Of a stretch of 21,475 bases of DNA, positions 1 through 7,000 are shown piece by piece. A program made the position numbers and the translations under genes. Source of the stretch: Synergistaceae bacterium UBA5560 (GTDB taxonomy: Bacteria > Synergistota > Synergistia > Synergistales > Aminiphilaceae); contig DIMS01000123.1 of NCBI GenBank assembly GCA_002425685.1, positions 26,602 to 48,076 on the forward strand, read 5' to 3'. Under the pieces are notes generated by a model, which saw nothing but the letters and a program-made list of their open reading frames with translations, ran no database searches and was not told the DNA's origin. Every line of letters starts with the position of its first letter. Position 1 is the stretch's first letter.

Positions 1-1910
1 GATTCGGCCCCGAGGGGCCTTTCGCGAAGACCTTTCCCGACTACGAGGTGCGACCGGGGCAGGAGGACCTCGCGAGGCAGGTATGGGATCTCTGTGAAAG
101 CTCCGAGGGCGGCATCCTCGCTGCAGAAGCTCCTACAGGGATAGGCAAGAGCTTTGCTCTTCTCGTTCCGGCCTTGCTCTGGGCACAGAAGAGGGACGCA
201 CGCATTCTGTTCCTCACCGCGGGAATTCCGCTGCAGGAGCAGCTTCGGGACAAGGATCTCCCCGCCCTCTTTCGCGTGCTCGGTTTTTCTGTTCCTTTCG
301 CGGTTCTCAAGGGACGGGGCAGATATGTCTGCAGACGAAGAGCTTTGGACCTCGGAGGTCCGGAGGGGTTCGTCTCTTTCAGTGGAGATGCCGGCGTGGG
401 AGTGGAGGTGCTCCTGCTCTGGCTTGCGAGGACGGAGACGGGGGAACTGGACGAACTCGGGTTGCCCGGAGGACATCCTCTGTTTGCTGCTGCGGCAGCA
501 CAGCAGAGAGGATGTCTCGGCGTCCGTTGTCCGGAAAGAGAGCGCTGTTTCGTCCTGCGGGCGTTCCGTCTCGCCCAGGATGCCCGGCTTGTCATCGCGA
601 ATTACCATCTTTTTTTTGCCTACACGATCGGTCTTGGCGTCCCCTTTCCCGTTTCCTTCAACCTGCTTGTCTGCGACGAGGCGCATCGCATGGCCGATTC
701 AGCCCGTTCCGCCGCGAGTCGTACGACGAGTCTCGACGAATGGAGACGCCTTCTCGGAGGACGTATCGTCACGTCGGCGCTTTCATCGCTGACACGAAGC
801 GGTCGAAACGGCGAAGCTGTTCTCGAACATCTCGGCGCGTGCAACAGGGAAGTCGAAGTCCTTTTCGGGAGCATTTCCTTTCGATACAGGGCGGGGAAGA
901 CCTTTTTCACCGCCGATCCGAAACTGCTCCAGACCGGACAGGGAATATGTCATGCCGTGACGGCCGTGTTGCGACCGCTTGCCTTTCTCGACGACATGGA
1001 GGACGAAGAGATCTCGGAGGAAAAAGCGACCTTGGTCGCCTGGCGCGACGAGCTGAAGGAAGCTCTCGATTCACTGTCCTGGTGTCTCGCCGTCGAAAAA
1101 TATCCCGAATGGGCCTATTGGTGGGACGGGACATCTTTGCAGAGCGCTCCCACGCTCTGTTCCGAGCAGATTCGCGAAGGAGTGGAGCTCTGCGCGCCTC
1201 ACGCCGTCGTGGTCGCTTCGGCGACGCTTTCCCTGGCAGGAGATCTGCGTTTCTGGAGACGGGAGACCGGTTTGGAGCCGACCGATACGCTCGTCCTCGA
1301 ATCCCCCTTCCCCCTGCGGGATCAGATGGAAGTCTGGGTGATCTCCACGGGAATGGCCGTTCCCGATCCTGGTTACGACCAAAGGGTGGCGGAAATCGTT
1401 GAAAAGCTTGTGGAACAGAACGGGGGGAGCACTCTTGTTCTTCTCTCGTCACTGCGTCTGTTGAGGACGGTGGGAGAGCGGCTCACCTCCCGAAAGAGGG
1501 GATACGACGTTTTCCTTCAGGGAAGCCTGCCGAGAGGGGAGTTACTGCGTCGATTCAGAGAAGACCTTGCATCCGTCCTGGTGGGGAGTGTGTCCTTCCG
1601 AGAGGGAATTGACGTTCCCGGTTCCGGTCTCACTCAGGTCATCATCGATCGCATCCCTTTCCCTCATCCGAATGACCCTGTTGTAGAAGCGCGGAATCGC
1701 CTGGAAGGAAGTTCCTCGTTTCGGGATGTGACACTTCCCTGGGCAAAGCTGCTCCTCAAGCAGGCCGTGGGACGCCTGATTCGGACTCGCACGGACAAGG
1801 GGAGAGTGGTCATCCTCGACGGCCGAGTGGTGGAAAGGAAGGACTGGAAAATTCTCGACGCACTTCCCCGGGTGGTCGTTCGACCTTTGCGAGTGCGGGT
1901 TCGCTCCTGA
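1..1910 (+). CDS. dinG: DinG/XPD-like Fe-S superfamily 2 DNA helicase (5' partial)
   Basis: ATP-dependent DNA helicase of the DinG/XPD family, expected to act 5'-3' on forked or damaged DNA. The reading frame is open to the window edge and the residues before the in-frame GTG at 48 (FPDYEVRPGQEDLA) look like the usual start of the helicase domain, so the true start lies upstream; an N-terminal exonuclease domain cannot be judged. Numbering from that GTG: Walker A APTGIGKS (28-35), four cysteines C95, C156, C161 and C167 spaced as in the XPD-type 4Fe-4S domain, DEAH box 210-213, ASATL near 390, SFREGIDVPG near 515, and motif VI QAVGRLIRT near 571. It is followed by a 192-base gap that holds the rpmH promoter, so it is a separate transcription unit. 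Family assignment is secure; the exact cellular role is inferred. Confidence 0.9.
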   Translation, partial: FGPEGPFAKTFPDYEVRPGQEDLARQVWDLCESSEGGILAAEAPTGIGKSFALLVPALLWAQKRDARILFLTAGIPLQEQLRDKDLPALFRVLGFSVPFAVLKGRGRYVCRRRALDLGGPEGFVSFSGDAGVGVEVLLLWLARTETGELDELGLPGGHPLFAAAAAQQRGCLGVRCPERERCFVLRAFRLAQDARLVIANYHLFFAYTIGLGVPFPVSFNLLVCDEAHRMADSARSAASRTTSLDEWRRLLGGRIVTSALSSLTRSGRNGEAVLEHLGACNREVEVLFGSISFRYRAGKTFFTADPKLLQTGQGICHAVTAVLRPLAFLDDMEDEEISEEKATLVAWRDELKEALDSLSWCLAVEKYPEWAYWWDGTSLQSAPTLCSEQIREGVELCAPHAVVVASATLSLAGDLRFWRRETGLEPTDTLVLESPFPLRDQMEVWVISTGMAVPDPGYDQRVAEIVEKLVEQNGGSTLVLLSSLRLLRTVGERLTSRKRGYDVFLQGSLPRGELLRRFREDLASVLVGSVSFREGIDVPGSGLTQVIIDRIPFPHPNDPVVEARNRLEGSSSFRDVTLPWAKLLLKQAVGRLIRTRTDKGRVVILDGRVVERKDWKILDALPRVVVRPLRVRVRS

Positions 1911-2009
1911 TGCATATTTCTTTGCCGAAGCGGTTTTTTAGGGTGTTTCGGCTTGCTTTGGAACGGAGCGAAGGAATTGCGGTCATGTGCCGAATCTGTG
2001 GACTGTCAG

Positions 2010-2038
2010 TTGCTCCGGTGAATCCGGTGTGCTATAGT
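2010..2038 (+). promoter_or_regulatory. Sigma70-type promoter for the rpmH operon
   Basis: A -35 hexamer TTGCTC (2010-2015) and a -10 hexamer TATAGT (2033-2038) are separated by exactly 17 bases. Transcription would start near 2045, giving a leader of about 58 bases ahead of rpmH. This is the best promoter match in the 1911-2102 gap. Confidence 0.7.
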
Positions 2039-2102
2039 AATCCGGCTGTCTGGAGAGAGCGGCTTTTTCCCTTCATCCGCATGTGTTCGAGGAGGTGTCC
2101 CC

Positions 2103-2237
2103 ATGAAGCGTACATATCAACCGCACAATACCCGGCGTAAGCGGGCCATGGGTTTTCTGGTACGTTCGCGTTCCGCCGCCGGTCGTCGAATTCTTCGCAA
2201 CAGAAGGCGCAAGGGCCGCGCACGGTTGGCGGTCTAG
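2103..2237 (+). CDS. rpmH: 50S ribosomal protein L34
   Basis: Small basic protein of the large ribosomal subunit, 44 residues, the normal L34 length. The start MKRTYQPHNTRRKR, the central MGFLVRSRSAAGRR and the end RRRKGRARL are the family hallmarks. An SD sequence GAGGAGG (2089-2095) stands 7 bases before the ATG. It is the first gene of the rpmH-rnpA-yidD-yidC-jag cluster, and the next start is only 8 bases past its stop. No dnaA is visible on the upstream side, where a DinG helicase sits instead. Confidence 0.97.
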   Translation: MKRTYQPHNTRRKRAMGFLVRSRSAAGRRILRNRRRKGRARLAV

Positions 2238-2245
2238 TAAAGGGC

Positions 2246-2674
2246 GTGGCGTTTCTCTTTTCCCGATCGCTTCGCCTGCGAAGCGGATGGGAGTTCGACC
2301 TCGTCTTCCGCACCGGCCGAAAGATCCAGGGAAGGCTGGTGCGGTTGTTCTTTGTGGATGCCCCCGACGGAATAACCCGCGTGGGCGTCGCCGTGGGCAA
2401 GCGGCAAGGCGACGCGGTTTGTCGGAGCAGGGGTAAACGTGTTCTCCGAGAGGCATTTCGTCACCTGCTTCCTCTGACGAAGGAAGGATTCTGGATTGTG
2501 GCGATGCTTCGTCAAAGTGCCCTTGGCGATTCTGCTGCGTGTGTCTACGACGACATGCGACGGGTTTTGTTTGCGGAGGGCTTGCTGCGAGTCTCCCGGA
2601 TGCCGGTGGAATGGAAAGTGCTCCAGTTGTCTTCTCGGGGCTCTTGCGAAAATTGTTCCGGAGAACGGCGGTGA
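2246..2674 (+). CDS. rnpA: Ribonuclease P protein component
   Basis: Protein subunit of RNase P, which with the RNA subunit removes 5' leaders from pre-tRNAs. GTG is the only sensible start, 8 bases after the rpmH stop, and gives the typical N-terminus SRSLRLRSGWEFDLVFRTGRK. The core RVGVAVGKRQGDAV and KRVLREAFRHL follow. The usual RNR motif (RNRxKR) reads RSRGKR here, so the central asparagine is replaced by serine. At 142 residues it is longer than the usual 110-125, with a Cys/Arg-containing tail after the fold. Position between rpmH and yidD supports the call as strongly as the sequence does. Confidence 0.92.
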   Translation: MAFLFSRSLRLRSGWEFDLVFRTGRKIQGRLVRLFFVDAPDGITRVGVAVGKRQGDAVCRSRGKRVLREAFRHLLPLTKEGFWIVAMLRQSALGDSAACVYDDMRRVLFAEGLLRVSRMPVEWKVLQLSSRGSCENCSGERR

Positions 2675-2681
2675 TGCGGAG

Positions 2682-3020
2682 ATGTCCTTCTCTTCGCCGG
2701 GCGGAAACCCGCACTCTTGCCGAGACGCGTCGTTCCCGGCGAGGATGGCGGTTCTTCCCATCCTCTTCTATCAGCGGTGTCTTTCTCCCTTTTTGGGAAC
2801 GAATTGCCGTTTTTATCCCACCTGTTCCCAGTATATGCTTGAGGCGATCCTCCGGTTCGGCGTTCTGCGCGGAACCGGGCTCGGTGTGAAACGTCTTTTG
2901 CGGTGCGGTCCCTGGAACCCAGGGGGTTTTGATCCCGTTCCCGAGAAAATTCGCGGTGTAAAGACCCGAGAGGACGAGAAACGAAAGAAGCAGCTTTTCG
3001 GAGGCGGTGAACGAAGATGA
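2682..3020 (+). CDS. yidD: Membrane protein insertion efficiency factor YidD
   Basis: Small membrane-associated protein that assists YidC-dependent insertion of inner-membrane proteins. The signature is clear: ILFYQRCLSPFLGTNCRFYPTCSQYMLEAI, then KRLLRCGPWNPGGFDPVP. The start is uncertain. ATG 2682 lies 7 bases after the rnpA stop and gives 112 residues. ATG 2745 gives 91 residues beginning MAVLPILFYQR, which matches the family's normal N-terminus better. Neither has a well-spaced SD sequence, so coupling to rnpA translation is likely. The C-terminus after DPVP is a charged tail rich in K, E and R. The stop overlaps the yidC start (ATGA). Confidence 0.9.
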   Translation: MSFSSPGGNPHSCRDASFPARMAVLPILFYQRCLSPFLGTNCRFYPTCSQYMLEAILRFGVLRGTGLGVKRLLRCGPWNPGGFDPVPEKIRGVKTREDEKRKKQLFGGGERR

Positions 3021-3805
3021 GTGCACTGTGGAATGCGGGTAGCGCGCTGCTGCTCGGCATCTTGAACTTCTTCTACAACCTGTTCCATTCCTATGGTATC
3101 GCCATCATCCTTTTGACGGTGGTGGTGCGGATTCTGCTGCATCCGCTCTCGCACAAACAACTGGTGAGTATGCAGAAAATGCAGAAACTCCAGCCCAGGC
3201 TCAAAGTGCTTCAGGAAAAGTTCGCGGGAGACAAGGAACGACTGAACAAGGAGACCATGGCTCTCTACAAGGAAAACAATGTGAATCCCGCGGCGGGTTG
3301 TCTTCCCCTTCTCGTGCAGCTCCCGATTCTGATTCTCCTGTTCCGCGTTCTTATGGACTTGAACCTCACTGGCTATTCCTTTCTCGGTGTCCATCTGGAC
3401 AAATCCGTGTACGGGGCTCTCGGTTCCGCCCTCGGGATCACGGATCCGGAGGTGGGGCTCATGGCCATTGTGAACGCCATCGGAGCCAATCCGGGAGGCC
3501 TCTCTCAAGTGGGGCTTTATTTGGGGAATGTGCTTCTCATGGCCTTCATCGGCTATATCACATGGTTCCAGCAGCAGCTCACGGGTGCATCGAATCCGCA
3601 GATGGCGTTCATGAACTGGTTCATGCCGCTCTTTCTGGTGTTCATCTGTTTGAGCCTGCCCGGCGGTGTGCTGCTCTACTGGGCGGTTTCCTCACTCATC
3701 GGCGTTGCGCAGCAGTGGTGGGTCCACAGGAGAACCGACATTGAGATGCAGGAAAAACCCGCACTGTTCAAGGAGAAACCACCTGTCAAGGTAAAAGGCG
3801 AGTAA
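3017..3805 (+). CDS. yidC: Membrane protein insertase YidC/Oxa1 family
   Basis: Inserts and folds inner-membrane proteins, alone or with SecYEG. The protein has 262 residues and lacks the large periplasmic P1 domain of proteobacterial YidC, so it is the short form. Residues 8-40 form the first membrane segment, ending in VVVRILLHPLS with the groove arginine R38. A charged cytoplasmic hairpin (about 50-88) follows, then NPAAGCLPLLVQLPILILLFR (about 90-112), and three further hydrophobic segments between about 160 and 235. The tail is basic (VKVKGE). I see no lipobox. The start overlaps the yidD stop by 4 bases, so the two are translationally coupled, in line with YidD assisting YidC. Confidence 0.95.
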   Translation: MSALWNAGSALLLGILNFFYNLFHSYGIAIILLTVVVRILLHPLSHKQLVSMQKMQKLQPRLKVLQEKFAGDKERLNKETMALYKENNVNPAAGCLPLLVQLPILILLFRVLMDLNLTGYSFLGVHLDKSVYGALGSALGITDPEVGLMAIVNAIGANPGGLSQVGLYLGNVLLMAFIGYITWFQQQLTGASNPQMAFMNWFMPLFLVFICLSLPGGVLLYWAVSSLIGVAQQWWVHRRTDIEMQEKPALFKEKPPVKVKGE

Positions 3806-3827
3806 GGGAAAGTCCGTGTCCCCGTGT

Positions 3828-3851
3828 CCGGGAGGGGGAGTTTCCTCCCGA
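3828..3851 (+). other. Hairpin between yidC and jag
   Basis: An 8-bp inverted repeat (TCGGGAGG-like arm 3828-3835, CCTCCCGA arm 3844-3851) with an 8-base loop sits in the 72-base gap, just ahead of the jag SD. No U run follows, so it is not a plain terminator; it could tune jag expression or protect a processed end. Confidence 0.35.
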
Positions 3852-3863
3852 AGGGGTGTGGGG

Positions 3864-3870
3864 AAGGAGG
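3864..3870 (+). promoter_or_regulatory. Ribosome binding site that fixes the jag start
   Basis: AAGGAGG lies 7 bases before the GTG at 3878. It selects this start over the in-frame GTG at 3824, whose 18 extra residues do not look like the Jag N-domain. Confidence 0.75.
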
Positions 3871-3877
3871 TTCGCTC

Positions 3878-4540
3878 GTGACGGAACGAGAGTCCTTGGT
3901 ACTCGAAGCGGCTTCTCCGGAGGAAGCGCTGGAGGCTGCTGCGGCAAAATGGTATTTGGAACCCGAAGATCTTCATGTGGAATTGGTGGACGAGGAAAAA
4001 CGCTTTTTCGGACTCCTGGGGAAAAGGACAACCTACAAAGTGGTTCCGGTTTTCGACCGTTCCTTTTTCCTGGCTCGAAACACTCTGAGGAAACTGCTCG
4101 CGAAGATGGAGTTCGATCTCGAAGCGACATTGCGCGAGGATGGCGTTGTGGATCTCGCCGGTCCCGACAAGGATTTGCTCCTTGCCTCGAATGAGACGAT
4201 GCGTTCCCTTGAGTACGTGCTCAATCTCATGCTCCGTGAAGGACTTCAGGGGCAGTGGATCAAACTCGACAGTGAGGGGTACCGGGAGCGGAGACAGCAG
4301 GCACTCGCCACCCTTGCTCTTGCCGCGGCGGAAGATGCCCTTTCCCGTCGACGGCCCGTTTCCCTTGAGCCCATGACGAGTTGGGAGCGGCGTCTCATTC
4401 ATGTGGAACTGAAGGACCGCATGGACGTGGAGACCCGATCCGTGGGAGAAGAGCCTCTGCGGCGGGTCGTGATTTGGCCTAAAAAGAGCGCCACCGCGGC
4501 GCGCGGAACGGTGACGTACCGTTTCCGTAACAGAAAATAG
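3878..4540 (+). CDS. jag: Jag/KhpB (EloR) family RNA-binding protein, degenerate KH domain
   Basis: RNA-binding protein normally encoded after yidC, linked in other bacteria to cell elongation and envelope control. 220 residues from GTG 3878. Residues 1-57 form the Jag-N domain (SPEEALEAAAAKWYLEPEDLHVE, then FFGLLGKRTTYKV). Residues about 65-130 correspond to the KH domain, but the GxxG loop expected before the TLDALQYL-like helix reads LLASNETMRSLEYVLN, with no glycine pair. Residues about 134-205 are the R3H domain with the R171-x3-H175 motif (RRLIH). The order Jag-N, KH, R3H is complete. The gene follows yidC by 72 bases and ends 6 bases before the lgt homologue. Confidence 0.88.
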   Translation: MTERESLVLEAASPEEALEAAAAKWYLEPEDLHVELVDEEKRFFGLLGKRTTYKVVPVFDRSFFLARNTLRKLLAKMEFDLEATLREDGVVDLAGPDKDLLLASNETMRSLEYVLNLMLREGLQGQWIKLDSEGYRERRQQALATLALAAAEDALSRRRPVSLEPMTSWERRLIHVELKDRMDVETRSVGEEPLRRVVIWPKKSATAARGTVTYRFRNRK

Positions 4541-4546
4541 GAACGC

Positions 4547-5329
4547 ATGTACCGCGTTCTTTTCTCCATCGGTTCCGTTCCGGTCCACAGCTATTACGTG
4601 CTGTGGACCGTTGCGTTGTGTGTGGCGGTTCTCTGGGCCAAGTCGCGTCTGATGAACGTCTTCGGCTACGAAGAACCGGAGGCGGCGCGTCTTCTCCTCT
4701 GGGCGTTGGGCGGAATGTATCTGGGCGCACGTGTCGGGGGCGTCATCGACAACTGGAGCTATTTCTCGGCGAATCCACTCCTCGCTTTCGCGCCCTGGGA
4801 AGGCGGGCTCTCCGCCGTTCCTGCCATGCTCGGTGCTGCCCTCACGACCTTCGGATATCTCCGGCACAAAGGGCGTCCCCTCTGGCCCGTCGCGGAGGCG
4901 GCAAGTCTCCCCTTGGCTGTCACGATTGCCATCGGACGGTGGGGATGCTTCCTGAATGGCTGCTGTTTCGGGAGGCGTACGGCCTCTTTCCTGGGAGTTC
5001 ACTTTCCTTTCGACAGGGCAGATGTCCTGCGTCATCCGACACAGCTTTACGAGGCATTTCTGGGTCTGTTTCTCCTCGGCCTCCTCTTCGTCGTGGAGCG
5101 GCAGCTCGGCTCCTTCGAGGAGCGACGTGTCAGGGGTGCCGTTCTCTGCCCTCTGTTTATGATGGGCTATGGTCTCTACCGCGTTCTTTTCGATTCGCTC
5201 CGCCAGGATAGTCTGGAGAAGGCGATGTCCACCGCGGTGGTTCTCGGGGCAGTTGCGGCGGCGCTCGGGTTTCTCTGGCTGGCTCATTCCCTGGTTTTCC
5301 GGAGGCGCGGGAGCGAAAAGCATTCTTGA
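4547..5329 (+). CDS. lgt: Prolipoprotein diacylglyceryl transferase (Lgt) family protein, divergent
   Basis: Lgt transfers diacylglycerol from phosphatidylglycerol to the lipobox cysteine of prolipoproteins in the inner membrane. The 260-residue, multi-span protein shows Tyr-rich TM1 (HSYYVLW), GR131WGCFLNGCCFG, HPTQLYE (163-169) and a late arginine R212 in YGLYRVLFDS. However, the stretch that is normally GGxxxHGGLIG or YGGLIGG is EGGLSAVPAMLGA (85-97), so the H/Y-G-G motif is missing. The GCCFG form of the signature is found in a divergent branch of the family. It may be the cell's Lgt or a paralogue with another substrate. It starts 6 bases after jag with a short AGGA SD. Confidence 0.8.
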   Translation: MYRVLFSIGSVPVHSYYVLWTVALCVAVLWAKSRLMNVFGYEEPEAARLLLWALGGMYLGARVGGVIDNWSYFSANPLLAFAPWEGGLSAVPAMLGAALTTFGYLRHKGRPLWPVAEAASLPLAVTIAIGRWGCFLNGCCFGRRTASFLGVHFPFDRADVLRHPTQLYEAFLGLFLLGLLFVVERQLGSFEERRVRGAVLCPLFMMGYGLYRVLFDSLRQDSLEKAMSTAVVLGAVAAALGFLWLAHSLVFRRRGSEKHS

Positions 5330-5358
5330 TGCCTCTGCGCGCTTCTTTTCGATGCGGC

Positions 5359-5388
5359 GCGGGAGGAGAGGGGTTCGTCTTCCTCCGC
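5359..5388 (+). other. Hairpin downstream of lgt, possible weak terminator
   Basis: Arms 5359-5367 and 5381-5388 pair over 8 bp with one bulged G. There is no U run after it, so termination is doubtful. The rest of the 168-base gap (5330-5497) holds no convincing gene or consensus promoter. Confidence 0.25.
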
Positions 5389-5483
5389 AGAAGCGAAATA
5401 CGTAGAGTTCGGGTGTGTGGAGGTCCGTAAATCCCACGATATCCAAAATGCCGCGGCCGAGTACATTTTCCCTGAACCCATAC

Positions 5484-5491
5484 GGAGGTGA
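5484..5491 (+). promoter_or_regulatory. Strong ribosome binding site for the Deg protease
   Basis: GGAGGTGA, a complete anti-SD complement, stands 6 bases ahead of ATG 5498 and fixes that start. Confidence 0.8.
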
Positions 5492-5497
5492 TCGAAG

Positions 5498-6907
5498 ATG
5501 ATCGGCAAACGACATGGAAACAGATTCGGAATAGTTTCTGCAGTTTTGTTTACCGCACTTCTTCTCGGGCTGGCGCCCTTGCCCGGAGAGGCTCAGGATG
5601 TCTACAGCGGCAATCCCGTGGCGAAGATCGCCCGGGAGGCTTCTCCGGCGGTGGTGAACATCGACACGGAGACGATGGTTCAGCGTTCTCCCATTCCTCT
5701 TCCTTTTGCTGATGATCCCTTTTTCCGGCGCTTTTTCGGAGAGGAGTTTGAACGATTCAGTCGCTCTGTTCCCATGCGAGGTAAGGGTTCCGGATTTTTG
5801 GTTACAAAAGATGGCTATGTTCTCACCAACAATCATGTGGTGCAGAGAGCGGACAAAATCACGGTGACACTGTCTGACGGAAGGGAACTGGAAGCGAAGC
5901 TCGTTGGACGCGATCCGACCTTTGATCTTGCAGTCATAAAAGTTGAGGGAAACGATTTTCCCGTGCTTGATCTGGGGGACTCGGACCGGATTGATGTGGG
6001 GGAATGGGTGGTGGCCATTGGAAATCCCTTCGGCCTCGAACATTCGGTGACGGTGGGTGTTATTTCCGCCAAGAACCGGAGCGTGAACGCCGGGGATGTG
6101 AACTTTCAGGGATTTCTGCAGACGGATGCGGCTATCAACCCGGGCAACAGCGGGGGGCCGTTGCTGAACCTCGACGGAAAGGTCGTGGGCATCAACACGG
6201 CGATCATTCCCTATGCACAGGGAATCGGCTTTGCCATCCCTGTCAACATGGCGAAACAAGTCATGGATGACCTCGTCCGTTTCGGAAAAGTGAAGCGGGG
6301 ATGGCTCGGTGTCTATGTCCAGCCCATTACCCCGGAGATTGCGGAAGCGTATGGTCTCAAGGGGACGGAGGGGGCTCTCGTTGCGGATGTCCAAGCCGAT
6401 TCGCCTGCGGTGAAGGCCGGTTTGCTCAGGGGAGACGTGATTCTTTCCGTGGACGGCGTTCCCGTGAAAACACATCAGGATCTCGTTTTCGGTATCAGGA
6501 GGCATCTCGCTGGTGACACGGTGGTTCTTGATGTGGTGCGCAAGGGAAAAGCAGAGACGATCCGCGTCCAACTCCAGGAGATTCCAGGAGCGGAAGAGGC
6601 TGCTGAAGAAGCACCGTCGGACCTTGAGGGGAAGCTTGGGCTGAGCGTGAACCCCGTCACGGAAGAGCTGAGGAGACGTTATTCTCTTTCGGAAAACGAG
6701 GGTGTAGTGATCACCAAGGTCGAAGGTGGCTCACCTTCGGAACGTCTTGGGCTGAAAGCGGGAGACCTGATTCTCGAGGTGAACGGGACTGTCGTGAAGG
6801 ATCTCACGTCGTGGAAACGAGCTTTGGGACGGGTGAAGGGTTCCATTGTTCTCGTGGTGCAAAGAGAAGGAAGAACATTCTTCGTCTCCATGCGGCTCCC
6901 CGAGTAG
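5498..6907 (+). CDS. degP: HtrA/Deg family serine endoprotease with two PDZ domains
   Basis: Envelope protease/chaperone that degrades misfolded exported proteins. 469 residues: a basic N-terminus and hydrophobic core form a signal peptide (cleavage likely after GEA, residue 32). The trypsin-like domain spans about 40-262 with the triad H113 (TNNHVV), D143 (TFDLAV) and S218 (NPGNSGGPL). PDZ1 covers about 265-355 (RGWLGVYVQPIT, SPAVKAGLLRGDVI) and PDZ2 about 375-468 (SPSERLGLKAGDLI), split by an acidic linker rich in E and A. The long LA loop of E. coli DegP is only partly present (residues 58-95), nearer DegQ in style. The gene stands alone after a 168-base gap and ends in a bidirectional terminator. 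Confidence 0.95.
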   Translation: MIGKRHGNRFGIVSAVLFTALLLGLAPLPGEAQDVYSGNPVAKIAREASPAVVNIDTETMVQRSPIPLPFADDPFFRRFFGEEFERFSRSVPMRGKGSGFLVTKDGYVLTNNHVVQRADKITVTLSDGRELEAKLVGRDPTFDLAVIKVEGNDFPVLDLGDSDRIDVGEWVVAIGNPFGLEHSVTVGVISAKNRSVNAGDVNFQGFLQTDAAINPGNSGGPLLNLDGKVVGINTAIIPYAQGIGFAIPVNMAKQVMDDLVRFGKVKRGWLGVYVQPITPEIAEAYGLKGTEGALVADVQADSPAVKAGLLRGDVILSVDGVPVKTHQDLVFGIRRHLAGDTVVLDVVRKGKAETIRVQLQEIPGAEEAAEEAPSDLEGKLGLSVNPVTEELRRRYSLSENEGVVITKVEGGSPSERLGLKAGDLILEVNGTVVKDLTSWKRALGRVKGSIVLVVQREGRTFFVSMRLPE

Positions 6908-6925
6908 ACGAGGAGTGACGGATCG

Positions 6926-6964
6926 GAAAAAGTGCCGGAGAGCTCGGGCTCCGGCGCTTTTTTT
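6926..6964. terminator. Bidirectional intrinsic terminator between degP and the c-di-GMP gene
   Basis: A 7-bp GC core (GCCGGAG 6934-6940, CTCCGGC 6949-6955) is extended by an A tract upstream and a run of seven T downstream. It can therefore end transcription from both convergent genes. Confidence 0.85.
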
Positions 6965-7000
6965 GTCTCGTTTCACGGGCGTAAATGGGACGAGGGCAGG

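Noticed and set aside
1924..1952. GCCGAA/TTCGGC inverted repeat after dinG as a terminator
   Set aside because: Only 6 bp with a 17-base loop and no proper U run after it.
1910..2140. A 76-codon plus-strand frame between dinG and rpmH
   Set aside because: It covers the rpmH promoter, SD and start, has no SD of its own and resembles no family.
3692..6571. A very long minus-strand frame (959 codons) opposite yidC, jag, lgt and degP
   Set aside because: It is antisense to four well-identified genes. The stretch opposite 5340-5490 reads somewhat protein-like, but it has no start, SD or recognisable domain.
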